Positions 1 through 6,798 of a stretch of DNA of 11,837 bases are shown here, piece by piece. Source of the stretch: an uncultured Lachnospiraceae bacterium. Its GTDB lineage: Bacteria > Bacillota_A > Clostridia > Lachnospirales > Lachnospiraceae. The stretch lies in contig CAMOZF010000024.1 of assembly GCA_946630765.1 (NCBI GenBank), positions 1 through 11,837 of the forward strand, given 5' to 3'. The notes beneath the pieces are model-generated. The model saw only the letters and a list, made by a program, of their open reading frames with translations, had not been told where the DNA came from and ran no database searches. The translations under genes were made by a program, and so were the position numbers. The stretch's first letter is position 1; every line of letters begins with the position of its first letter.

Positions 1-686
1 GGAGAAAACCAATGCTTGGCAATATAATGAAGATTTTTTCCATTTACGGATTCGATGAGTTCGTGATCTGTGCCGGCTACAAACAGCACATTATCAAAGA
101 GTATTTTGCAAACTACTATACCTATAATTCGGATGTGACCTTCGATCTTCGCGACAACAGCGTGGAGGTCCACACCTCCCATACCGACCCCTGGCGGGTA
201 ACGATCGTGGATACCGGGCTGGAGACCATGACCGGCGGCCGGGTCCGCAGGATCCGCGACTATGTCGGGGAGGAGCCCTTCTTCCTGACCTATGGGGACG
301 CCGTGTCGGATATCGATATTCCGGCGCTTCTTCGCTTCCATGAGAGTCACGGAAAGATCGCGACGATCACGGCGGTCAGCATCGCACAGATGAAGGGCGT
401 GCTGAATATCGCCGAAAACGGCCGGATCGACGCCTTCCGTGAAAAGGAAGACCAGGACCAGAGCCTGATCAACGGCGGCTTCATGGTGATGAATCCCGGG
501 ATTTTCAATTATCTCGAGGACGATACGACCGTATTTGAGAAAAAGCCGATGCAGCGGCTTGCCGAAGAAGGCGAGCTGATGGCCTACAGCCACGAGGGCT
601 TCTGGCAGTGCATGGATACTCAGCGCGAGATGAAGAAGCTTGAGGAGATGTGGGAAAGCGGCAGGGCACCCTGGAAGATCTGGTAA
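1..686 (+). CDS. rfbF: Glucose-1-phosphate cytidylyltransferase, 5'-truncated by the window edge
   Basis: This enzyme makes CDP-glucose from CTP and glucose-1-phosphate, the first step towards CDP-dideoxy sugars for cell-surface polysaccharides. The frame is open to the left edge: the codons before the ATG at 12 read R-K-P, matching the family's GG-K/R-P-I-L-W-H-I-M-K segment, so that ATG is internal. About 25-30 residues, including the nucleotide-binding GxGTR loop, lie upstream. Counting from the ATG at 12, recognisable family features are the GYKQHIIKEYFANY segment (22-35), the metal-binding YGD (94-96), FREK (142-145), NGGF (154-157), HEGFW..MDT (194-203) and the terminal APWKIW. The usual YGDG is YGDA here. 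The gene ends 12 bases before an alpha-galactosidase, an unexpected partner, since a CDP-glucose 4,6-dehydratase gene (rfbG) is the usual neighbour. The family assignment is secure; the sugar finally made is unknown. Confidence 0.93.
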   Translation, partial: RKPMLGNIMKIFSIYGFDEFVICAGYKQHIIKEYFANYYTYNSDVTFDLRDNSVEVHTSHTDPWRVTIVDTGLETMTGGRVRRIRDYVGEEPFFLTYGDAVSDIDIPALLRFHESHGKIATITAVSIAQMKGVLNIAENGRIDAFREKEDQDQSLINGGFMVMNPGIFNYLEDDTTVFEKKPMQRLAEEGELMAYSHEGFWQCMDTQREMKKLEEMWESGRAPWKIW

Positions 687-698
687 AGGAGGAACCGT

Positions 699-2951
699 AT
701 GGGTATTATTTATGACCGGGCGCGGGGAACCATAACGCTTCATACAAGGAATACAACCTATCAGATGAAGGCGGACGAAATCGGCACGCTTCTTCATTGC
801 TATTATGGCCCGCGTGTGGGCGAAGAGGATCTTTCCTATGATATTTTCCGGATGAACCGCGGTTTTTCCGGAAATCCTTATGAGAAAGGCGCGGTTGACC
901 GCAGCTACAGTCTCGACACGCTTCCGCAGGAGATCAGCGCCTTCGGAACCGGCGACTACCGGATCAGCGCGCTGATGATGAAGCAGGAGGACGGCTCGCG
1001 GACGCTTCGGCTCCGCTTCAGATCCTGCGAGATCCGGGACGGCAAATACACGCTTCCCGGACTGCCGGCGTCTTATGCGGACGCGGATGAAAAGGTGCAG
1101 ACGCTTGTTGTCAGCATGGAGGACCCGGAGGCCGGCGTCCTTGTGGAGCTTCTGTACGGGGTATTTGAGGAAAAGGATGTCCTGACCCGGGCACTTCGGG
1201 TGACGAACGTCGGGCAGGGCGAGAAGACGCTTCTGAAGGCTTCGCCGCTGCAGCTTGATTTTATCCGCGGCGATCTGGATATGATCGGTTTTTACGGCAA
1301 ATGGGCCAAGGAGCGCGTGCCGGAGCGCCTGGCTGTCCGGCACGGCGTGCAGTCCTTCGGCTCAGTCCGGGGCTCCTCGAGCCAGCACCGGAACCCTTCC
1401 GCGATTTTCTGCGAGAAGGACGCTTCCGAGGACCACGGACTTTCGTATGCGATCAGCTTTGTCTACAGCGGCGAGTACCTTCTCGAGGCTGAGAAGGATC
1501 AGGTGGACAGCACGAGAGTGCTTCTTGGGATTCACCCGGACAATTTCGAATGGATCCTGAGCCCGGGCGAAAGCTTCACAACGCCCGAGGTGATCATGAG
1601 CTGCTCGGACCAGGGAATTTCCGGGGTTTCGCGGCATTTCCACGACTTCATCCGTAAGAATATCGTCCGCGGCCCGTGGCGCGACTGCCGCCGGCCGATC
1701 CTGATCAATAACTGGGAAGCCACTTATTTCAATTTCACCGGCGACAAGCTCGTGGAGATCGCGAAGACCGCGAAGCGTCTCGGCATCGAAATGCTCGTCA
1801 TGGACGACGGCTGGTTCGGACAGCGGGACAGCGACAACAACGCGCTCGGCGACTGGTTCCCGAATGAAAAGAAGCTCGGCTGCAGCCTGCCGGAGCTGGG
1901 GCAGCGGATTCAGGACCTCGGCATGATGTTCGGCATCTGGTTTGAGCCGGAGACGATTTCCGAGGACAGTGATCTTTACCGCGCGCATCCGGACTGGGCC
2001 GTTGCGGTTCCCGGGAGAAAGCCGGATCTTTCGCGGCACGAGCTGATCCTTGACATGAGCCGCGAGGATGTGCAGGACTATATCATCGCGCAGATGTCCG
2101 AGGTCATCGGTTCGTCGAAGGTCTCCTATGTCAAATGGGACTTCAACCGCAGCGTCTGCGACAAATACACCCACGCCCTTCCGGCATCCCGTCAGGGCGA
2201 GATGGCGCACCGTTTTGTCCTCGGGACCTACCGCGTGCTGGAAACGCTTCTTCAGCGCTTCCCGGCGCTTCTGATTGAGGGCTGCAGCGGCGGCGGCGGA
2301 AGATTTGACTGCGGCATGCTGTACTATACGCCGCAGATCTGGTGCTCGGACAATACCGATCCGATCGAGCGGCTGATGATCCAGTACGGCAGCTCCTTCA
2401 TCTATCCCGTCAATACGATGGGCGCGCATGTTTCCGCCTCTCCGAATCACCAGACCGGACGCTCGACCCCGATGGAGACCCGGGCGGCGGTTGCGATGAG
2501 CGGCACCTTCGGCTACGAGCTGGATCCGGGGGCGCTGACGGCGGAGGAGCAGCAGGAGATCCGCCGCGAGGTGGAGGTTTTCAAGGATCTTTATGAAACC
2601 CTGCAGCTCGGCGATTACTACCGTCTGAGCAGGCCGGATGACAGCGGCTGTACGGTATTTGAATCTGTCAGAAAGGACCGCAAAAAAGCGGTTGTCACAG
2701 CGGTATTTGACCATGTACGGGCCAATTATACACCGGTATTCGTGCGCCTTCAGGGACTCGATGCGGACAGGAGATACCATATTTCCCTGGTTCCGGGCCA
2801 TGAAGGCCGAAGCGGTGTTGCGCCGCAGCCGCTGTATGACGGAACTGCGGTTCTGAGCGGCCAGGCATTGATGAATCAAGGCATATTTATCCCCCACTAT
2901 ACGAAGGAATATCAATCCTGGCAAATATTGTTGGAGGAAGAGGAAAAATGA
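699..2951 (+). CDS. Alpha-galactosidase, glycoside hydrolase family 36
   Basis: This retaining enzyme removes terminal alpha-1,6-galactose from raffinose, stachyose, melibiose or galactomannan. At 750 residues it has the full length of clostridial/bacillar GH36 enzymes of the AgaA/RafA type. The beta-supersandwich N-domain spans roughly 1-325, the TIM barrel 330-650 and the C-terminal beta-domain 655-750. Visible motifs are NNWEATYFN (337-345), MDDGWFG (368-374), the nucleophile segment YVKWDFNR with Asp481, GCSGGGGRFD (528-537) and the acid/base segment WCSDNTD with Asp551. No signal peptide is present, so it acts in the cytoplasm on imported oligosaccharides. A strong AAAGGAGG lies 6-7 bases before the ATG. 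The stop overlaps the next start as ATGA, suggesting translational coupling. No transporter or regulator gene for raffinose-type sugars lies in the window. Confidence 0.96.
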   Translation: MGIIYDRARGTITLHTRNTTYQMKADEIGTLLHCYYGPRVGEEDLSYDIFRMNRGFSGNPYEKGAVDRSYSLDTLPQEISAFGTGDYRISALMMKQEDGSRTLRLRFRSCEIRDGKYTLPGLPASYADADEKVQTLVVSMEDPEAGVLVELLYGVFEEKDVLTRALRVTNVGQGEKTLLKASPLQLDFIRGDLDMIGFYGKWAKERVPERLAVRHGVQSFGSVRGSSSQHRNPSAIFCEKDASEDHGLSYAISFVYSGEYLLEAEKDQVDSTRVLLGIHPDNFEWILSPGESFTTPEVIMSCSDQGISGVSRHFHDFIRKNIVRGPWRDCRRPILINNWEATYFNFTGDKLVEIAKTAKRLGIEMLVMDDGWFGQRDSDNNALGDWFPNEKKLGCSLPELGQRIQDLGMMFGIWFEPETISEDSDLYRAHPDWAVAVPGRKPDLSRHELILDMSREDVQDYIIAQMSEVIGSSKVSYVKWDFNRSVCDKYTHALPASRQGEMAHRFVLGTYRVLETLLQRFPALLIEGCSGGGGRFDCGMLYYTPQIWCSDNTDPIERLMIQYGSSFIYPVNTMGAHVSASPNHQTGRSTPMETRAAVAMSGTFGYELDPGALTAEEQQEIRREVEVFKDLYETLQLGDYYRLSRPDDSGCTVFESVRKDRKKAVVTAVFDHVRANYTPVFVRLQGLDADRRYHISLVPGHEGRSGVAPQPLYDGTAVLSGQALMNQGIFIPHYTKEYQSWQILLEEEEK

Positions 2952-4165
2952 ATCAGGAATTTGAACTCAGAAAAGAACGTTTTAACAGTGAGCTTCGTTA
3001 CATCTTCTCGGAGCTTTATGAAGACAAGGAAGAAGAATACGGAAAGCTTCTCCGGATCCTGGAGGAGGCTTTCGCAGCGCGCCCGGCGGCACTGAAAAGA
3101 AAGGACCGCGCGGCGCTCAATAATGTCGACCGGATCCGCCACAGTTCTGTCCAGGACCGTCTGATCCGGGGAAAAGCGGTCAAGGGCACGCTGGATCTGA
3201 AGGGAAATTTCAACGAGCCTGCGGTTTTCCTTCGGGCGGTTTCGAACCTGCTGAAGGCTGCAAATGAAGGCGCGGAGCTTGTGGAAATCACCGGCGGGGA
3301 TCAGATCTTCCGTATCCCCGGCGCAGGCGTACAGAATAAAACAAGAGTCCACATCACCTTCCGGATCTTCCGGATCTGCACGGAGCTTGTCTGCCCGTCG
3401 GTATTCTTATACGGAAACTTCCCGCAGGACGGCGAGGATTACACGCCGTACTTCGGCACGCCGGAGAAGCCGCAGCTGCATCTGCAGCCGGACAGAAGCC
3501 TTCTTTCCGCGCTCTGGCACACCGTCGCGACAGAAGACACGCGCCTTCTTCAGAACATGCTGAATCAGGCGAATTCCGTGCCGGAGAACCGGATCTTTGT
3601 GAGAGAGCGGATCGAAGAGCAGGGAATCTTCTGGGATCTCGACTACGGGTATCTTAACATGCTTCAGATGGGCGAGGAAAGCCACCGGAAGTTCCTGCAG
3701 AGCTATTTTACCGGCTCCTTCAAAAAGAGTCCCGCTTCCGCGCACCGCATCAAGAACCGCAAGACCGGTAAATGGGGCGTCCGCGGAACGGAAGAGGAGA
3801 TGAGCGGCAGCAGAAAGAAGATCACGGAGCTTATCGACGCCTTCCTTCTGATGCAGAGCGGCGTACCGGTTCCGACCGGCATGCACGGAGAAACCAAGCT
3901 TCTGGAGATCCGCAGAAAGCACCATGTATTTGACTGCGGCGCGGACATCTGGAGCCCGGGATGTGATCATCCGGGCGTGGTCGGCATGGGCCGCTACAAG
4001 GACGGTCAGAAATTCTACGGACTGTATAACTTCACCGGAGAAGAGCAGGTCTTTTCTCTGCAGGATCCGGGACTTTACGAGAACCTGCTGACCGGAAAAG
4101 AGGTGCAGATCGTCAATCTCATCCGTCTGCAGCCATATCATTTCGCCTGGCTTCTCAGGCGCTGA
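2948..4165 (+). CDS. Degenerate amylosucrase-like (GH13_4) protein, predicted catalytically dead
   Basis: The 405-residue frame is intact and relates to amylosucrase, an enzyme of about 640 residues that acts on sucrose. Matching regions in order are the helical N-domain ending ARPAALK (44-50), NEPAVFLRAV (89-98; family NPAVF, late barrel strand 4), VQN..RVHITFRIFRI (128-143), ALWHTVATEDTRLL (188-201), HRKFLQSYFTGSF (246-258), NRKTGKWGVRGT (270-281) and the C-domain LLEIRRKHHVF plus YNFTGEEQ (318-367). About 160 residues covering the first barrel strands and B-domain are absent, replaced by a short linker at 58-85. About 50 more are missing after GVPVP (306-310). By my alignment the nucleophile Asp is Thr115, the acid/base Glu is Asn157, and the RCHDD motif reads RIEEQG (221-226). 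Hydrolysis or transfer is therefore not expected. The frame overlaps the alpha-galactosidase gene by four bases. It may be a binding, scaffold or regulatory protein; that role is inference. Confidence 0.8.
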   Translation: MNQEFELRKERFNSELRYIFSELYEDKEEEYGKLLRILEEAFAARPAALKRKDRAALNNVDRIRHSSVQDRLIRGKAVKGTLDLKGNFNEPAVFLRAVSNLLKAANEGAELVEITGGDQIFRIPGAGVQNKTRVHITFRIFRICTELVCPSVFLYGNFPQDGEDYTPYFGTPEKPQLHLQPDRSLLSALWHTVATEDTRLLQNMLNQANSVPENRIFVRERIEEQGIFWDLDYGYLNMLQMGEESHRKFLQSYFTGSFKKSPASAHRIKNRKTGKWGVRGTEEEMSGSRKKITELIDAFLLMQSGVPVPTGMHGETKLLEIRRKHHVFDCGADIWSPGCDHPGVVGMGRYKDGQKFYGLYNFTGEEQVFSLQDPGLYENLLTGKEVQIVNLIRLQPYHFAWLLRR

Positions 4166-4174
4166 TTAACGTGT

Positions 4175-4345
4175 ATTACTTCGGGGAAGCAGGTGGGAAT
4201 CCTGCACGAGCCCGTCGCCGTGTTACGCATTCAGAATCAGACCTCTGAACCCGGAGGACCAAAACGGCAGATCGCCGCATGTTGCCGTTTCCTTCTGTCT
4301 GTTCCGGGCAAAACGCCATTGGAGCCCTGTGCTCTGAGAAGGTGA
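4175..4345 (+). promoter_or_regulatory. Cobalamin (B12) riboswitch aptamer
   Basis: The gene-free stretch 4166-4468 contains the hallmark cobalamin aptamer pattern. GGGGAAG at 4183-4189 is followed by a GCAGG/CCTGC stem enclosing the GGTGxxAAT element (4189-4205). Then come CGAGCCCGTCGCCGTGTTA (4207-4225), matching the family's GxCCCGCCACTGT block with changes, and CCGGAGGACC (4251-4260), corresponding to the conserved CCAGGAxACC box. A further hairpin ACGGCA/TGCCGT lies at 4264-4288. The aptamer starts only about 10 bases after the preceding stop, so its promoter must lie inside that gene or transcription reads through. It should lower expression of the downstream lipoprotein when adenosyl- or another cobalamin is abundant. 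Boundaries are approximate, and which cobalamin class it prefers cannot be told by eye. Confidence 0.78.
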
Positions 4346-4435
4346 GGCCTGAGCGTTCAGTCGAAATACCCGGGTTTTACAGGCAGAAGTTCGTACCGGG
4401 GAGAAAATCTTCGGGCGCTGCGGGCGCCGGCGCAG

Positions 4436-4461
4436 ACCTTCTGACTAACATATAGAAGGAG
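4436..4461 (+). promoter_or_regulatory. Shine-Dalgarno-sequestering hairpin (riboswitch expression platform)
   Basis: CCTTCT at 4437-4442 is the exact complement of AGAAGG at 4454-4459, with an 11-base loop. The second arm contains the Shine-Dalgarno sequence GAAGGAG (4455-4461) that serves the ATG at 4469. The first arm, as ACCTTCT (4436-4442), is also an exact complement of AGAAGGT at 4337-4343, at the end of the aptamer. Two exclusive folds are therefore possible, one hiding and one freeing the ribosome site. No terminator-like T run follows, so control of translation is more likely than control of transcription. The pairing is seen; its ligand dependence is inferred. Confidence 0.55.
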
Positions 4462-4468
4462 AAAAAGC

Positions 4469-4909
4469 ATGAAGAACTTTAAAAGAGTCTTTTTGCTGAT
4501 GCTGTCGGTGATGGCGATTGCGGCGATCGCGCTTTCAGCGGCATCCTGCGGCAAAAAGAAAGCAACAGAGAGTGTGGCTCCGGGAGAGACTGCAGTCTCC
4601 GGCACGTACGGCGCCGGAGAGCAGAGCTTCAAATTCGAAGTCACCGATGACCAGGGCAAAGTCACGAAGTTTGATATTCTCTACGGCGAAGAAAAAACCG
4701 TTGGGGAAGCCCTTGTGAAAACCGGACTGATTTCCGGTGATGAGAGCGAGTACGGCCTCTACGTCAAGGTTGTCAACGGCCTTGAGGCGGATTACGAGAA
4801 GGACGGCGCGTACTGGGGCTTCTTTATCGACGGAGCCTTTGCCGAGACCGGTGTGGATTCGACACCGATTGAAGACGGAAAAACCTACGCATTTATCTAT
4901 TCCAAGTAA
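4469..4909 (+). CDS. DUF4430 (transcobalamin C-terminal-like) lipoprotein, candidate cobalamin-binding protein
   Basis: This 146-residue protein has an N-terminal signal (KR followed by a hydrophobic stretch, 7-25) ending in the lipobox-like SAASC with Cys27, so it should be a lipid-anchored surface protein. A short charged linker runs to about residue 50. The rest is a DUF4430 domain: LYGEEKTVGEALVKTGLI (71-88), GLYVKVVNG (96-104), ADYEKDGAYWGFFIDG (107-122) and TGVDSTPIEDGKTYAFIYS (127-145). DUF4430 is related in fold to the C-terminal domain of transcobalamin and intrinsic factor, which helps hold B12. A cobalamin riboswitch directly upstream supports a role in capturing corrinoids. No B12 ABC or ECF transporter gene is next to it, so it would have to serve a transporter encoded elsewhere. 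The start is set by GAAGGAG 7 bases before the ATG. Confidence 0.85.
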   Translation: MKNFKRVFLLMLSVMAIAAIALSAASCGKKKATESVAPGETAVSGTYGAGEQSFKFEVTDDQGKVTKFDILYGEEKTVGEALVKTGLISGDESEYGLYVKVVNGLEADYEKDGAYWGFFIDGAFAETGVDSTPIEDGKTYAFIYSK

Positions 4910-4921
4910 AATGTGAGGGGC

Positions 4922-4976
4922 GCTGCGCCGGACCCGAAGAGAACAAACTACTTCTTCTTTAGGGAGACGGCGCAGC
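4922..4976 (+). repeat. Intergenic inverted repeat (9-bp stem) before the kinase gene
   Basis: GCTGCGCCG (4922-4930) and CGGCGCAGC (4968-4976) are perfect reverse complements separated by 37 bases. The loop holds a smaller pair, GAAGA (4936-4940) with TCTTC (4953-4957). The structure sits between the lipoprotein stop and the Shine-Dalgarno AGAGAGG (4986-4992) of the kinase gene. No T run follows the outer stem, so it is not a standard terminator. It could be an RNA-stability or processing element between the two genes, or an operator. Confidence 0.5.
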
Positions 4977-5000
4977 TGCTCACTGAGAGAGGATTTCAGG

Positions 5001-5867
5001 ATGAAAAGGATCGGCGCCTTAGAGGCCGGCGGAACCAAGATGGTGCTGGCCTGCGGAAACGAAAACGGTGAAATTTACGACAGAGTATCCATTCCGACGC
5101 TGACTCCGGCGGAAACCATGCCGGAGATCGCCGCGTATTTCAAATCTCAGAAAATAGACGCTTTGGGGATCGCGTGCTTCGGTCCGATCGATGTGCGTCC
5201 GCAGTCCGAAGGCTACGGCACCATCCTGATGACCCCGAAGATTCCCTGGCGGAGATATCATATTGTGAAGTACCTTCGGGAAGAACTGCAGGTACCGATC
5301 CGTCTGGACACGGACGTTAACGGCTCGGCGATCGGCGAGCACCGCTTCGGCGCGGGAAGAGATGTGGATTCTCTTCTATACATTACGATCGGCACCGGCA
5401 TCGGGATCGGCGTGATCATTGACGGGAAGCCGCTTCACGGCGCGCTCCATCCGGAGGGCGGACATATTCTGATGCAGCGGATTCCGGGCGATGATTTCAC
5501 TTGCAACTGCCCGAATCACGACTGCTGCTTTGAAGGCATGGCTGCCGGCCCCTCGATCGAGAAGCGATGGGGCAAAAAAGCTTTTGAACTCGCGGAGGAT
5601 CCGCGGGTCTGGGCGCTCGAGAGCAGTTATATCGCCCAGGCCATTACCGATTACATTATGACGCTTTCCCCGGAAAGGATCATCCTCGGCGGCGGCGTCA
5701 TGAAACAGACCCAGCTTTTCCCGCTGATCCGGGAAAAGACGATTGATTATATTCACGGGTATCTCGTGATGCCCGAGCTTCAGGATATCGAACACTATAT
5801 CGTGCCGGCTGGCTGCGGCGAGGATCAGGGGATTCTCGGATGCATCGCGATGGCATCGAATCTGTAA
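5001..5867 (+). CDS. ROK-family fructokinase
   Basis: This cytoplasmic sugar kinase is predicted to phosphorylate fructose to fructose-6-phosphate with ATP. It has 288 residues, the usual length for the zinc-containing ROK fructokinases (B. subtilis YdhR/GmuE type). The ATP-site motif EAGGTK is at 8-13, the catalytic-base region DTDVNGSAIGE at 103-113 with Asp105, and the glycine loop GTGIGIG at 131-137. The zinc site is His155 in EGGH plus Cys170, His173 and Cys176 in CPNHDCCFEG. The family's short C-terminal GGGVMKQ motif is at 230-236. The CPxHxxCxEG pattern separates fructo/mannokinases from ROK glucokinases and repressors, and there is no N-terminal helix-turn-helix. With the alpha-galactosidase upstream it fits sucrose or raffinose catabolism. 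Mannose is an alternative substrate. Confidence 0.88.
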   Translation: MKRIGALEAGGTKMVLACGNENGEIYDRVSIPTLTPAETMPEIAAYFKSQKIDALGIACFGPIDVRPQSEGYGTILMTPKIPWRRYHIVKYLREELQVPIRLDTDVNGSAIGEHRFGAGRDVDSLLYITIGTGIGIGVIIDGKPLHGALHPEGGHILMQRIPGDDFTCNCPNHDCCFEGMAAGPSIEKRWGKKAFELAEDPRVWALESSYIAQAITDYIMTLSPERIILGGGVMKQTQLFPLIREKTIDYIHGYLVMPELQDIEHYIVPAGCGEDQGILGCIAMASNL

Positions 5868-5885
5868 ATATAAGGAGAGAATGAC

Positions 5886-6755
5886 ATGGATTCCAACAAA
5901 ATCACACGGGACTACTTTGATCGGATTCTTCTGAAGTCACGGCTGATTGACAGTGACCTTCCGGACATGACGACGGAATTCCTGGGAGAAAGCTTCCGTA
6001 CGCCGATCATGACGGCGGCGCTTTCACATCTTCATTCGGTGACCGAATACGGAATGGAGAAGCTGGCAGCGGCGGCGAAGCGCGCGGGCGCGGTTTATTT
6101 CTGCGGCATGACCAAAGATGACGAGATCGAGCGGATCGTCGGAACCGGCGCGCGGGTGGCGAGCATCATCAAGCCCTACGCGGACCGGGAGGAGATCGTC
6201 CGTCAGCTTCGGCACAATCTCGAGATCGGTGTTTTTGCGGTCGGCGTTGACATTGACCACGCCTACAATCAGGAGGGCGGCTACGACTTTGTCATCGACT
6301 CGGATATGCGCCCGATGTCGGCAACGGAGCTTCGGAAGCTTGTGGAGATCTCCGGGGACACCCCCTTCATTGTCAAGGGTGTTCTGAGCGTCGAGGATGC
6401 GAAAAAATGTGTGGAAATCGGGGCGAAGGCGCTGATTGTCTCCCACCATCACGGCATCATGCCCTCGAGTGTTCCGCCGCTTCTTGTTCTTCCGGAGATC
6501 AAAAAGGCCGTCGGAGATCAGATTACGATTATCGTCGACTGCTGCATTGAGGACGGTGTGGACGCGTTCAAGGCACTGGCGCTCGGTGCGGATGCCGTCT
6601 GTGTCGGCCGTGCACTGATGGGGCCCTTGAAGGACGGCGAAGACGCTGCCTATGAGGCCATCGAAAAGATCAGCGGACAGCTGCGTTCCGTCGCGGCGCG
6701 CTGCGGCTATTCCAGCGTTTCCGGGATCGACGATCAGTGTGTGGTGATTCTGTAA
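5886..6755 (+). CDS. FMN-dependent alpha-hydroxy-acid dehydrogenase-like protein, divergent and short
   Basis: This is a TIM-barrel flavoprotein related to lactate and glycolate oxidases. At 289 residues it is shorter than the usual 340-390. Conserved parts are the TPIMTAAL strand (39-46), the flavin-contacting Lys in FIVKGVLSVEDA (161-172), VLPEI (201-205), and KALALGADAVCVGRALMGPL (229-248) for FMN phosphate binding. Key differences are at the active site. The family's SNHGGRQLD reads SHHHGIMPS (186-194), keeping a candidate catalytic His188 but replacing the substrate-carboxylate Arg with Ile191 and the Asp with Ser194. The DGGIRRG motif reads DCCIEDG (218-224). It may therefore use a different substrate, or act like a non-oxidase flavoprotein such as a type 2 isopentenyl diphosphate isomerase relative. 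It starts 18 bases after the kinase stop with AAGGAGA as ribosome site, so the two are probably one operon. Confidence 0.75.
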   Translation: MDSNKITRDYFDRILLKSRLIDSDLPDMTTEFLGESFRTPIMTAALSHLHSVTEYGMEKLAAAAKRAGAVYFCGMTKDDEIERIVGTGARVASIIKPYADREEIVRQLRHNLEIGVFAVGVDIDHAYNQEGGYDFVIDSDMRPMSATELRKLVEISGDTPFIVKGVLSVEDAKKCVEIGAKALIVSHHHGIMPSSVPPLLVLPEIKKAVGDQITIIVDCCIEDGVDAFKALALGADAVCVGRALMGPLKDGEDAAYEAIEKISGQLRSVAARCGYSSVSGIDDQCVVIL

Positions 6756-6798
6756 ATATTTCCCCGGGCATTTTCGGAAAGGAAGATGTCCGGGCAGT

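Noticed and set aside
12..14. ATG at 12 as the true start of the cytidylyltransferase
   Set aside because: The codons before it are open and continue the family alignment (R-K-P), and the nucleotide-binding N-terminus would be missing.
1362..2924. Long open - strand frame of about 520 codons opposite the alpha-galactosidase gene
   Set aside because: It is a by-product of GC-rich codon use; the translation resembles no family, while the + strand frame carries all GH36 motifs.
3359..3376. Tandem 9-base repeat TTCCGGATC inside the amylosucrase-like gene
   Set aside because: It encodes FRI-FRI in a segment that aligns without a gap to the family, so it is coincidence rather than an expansion.
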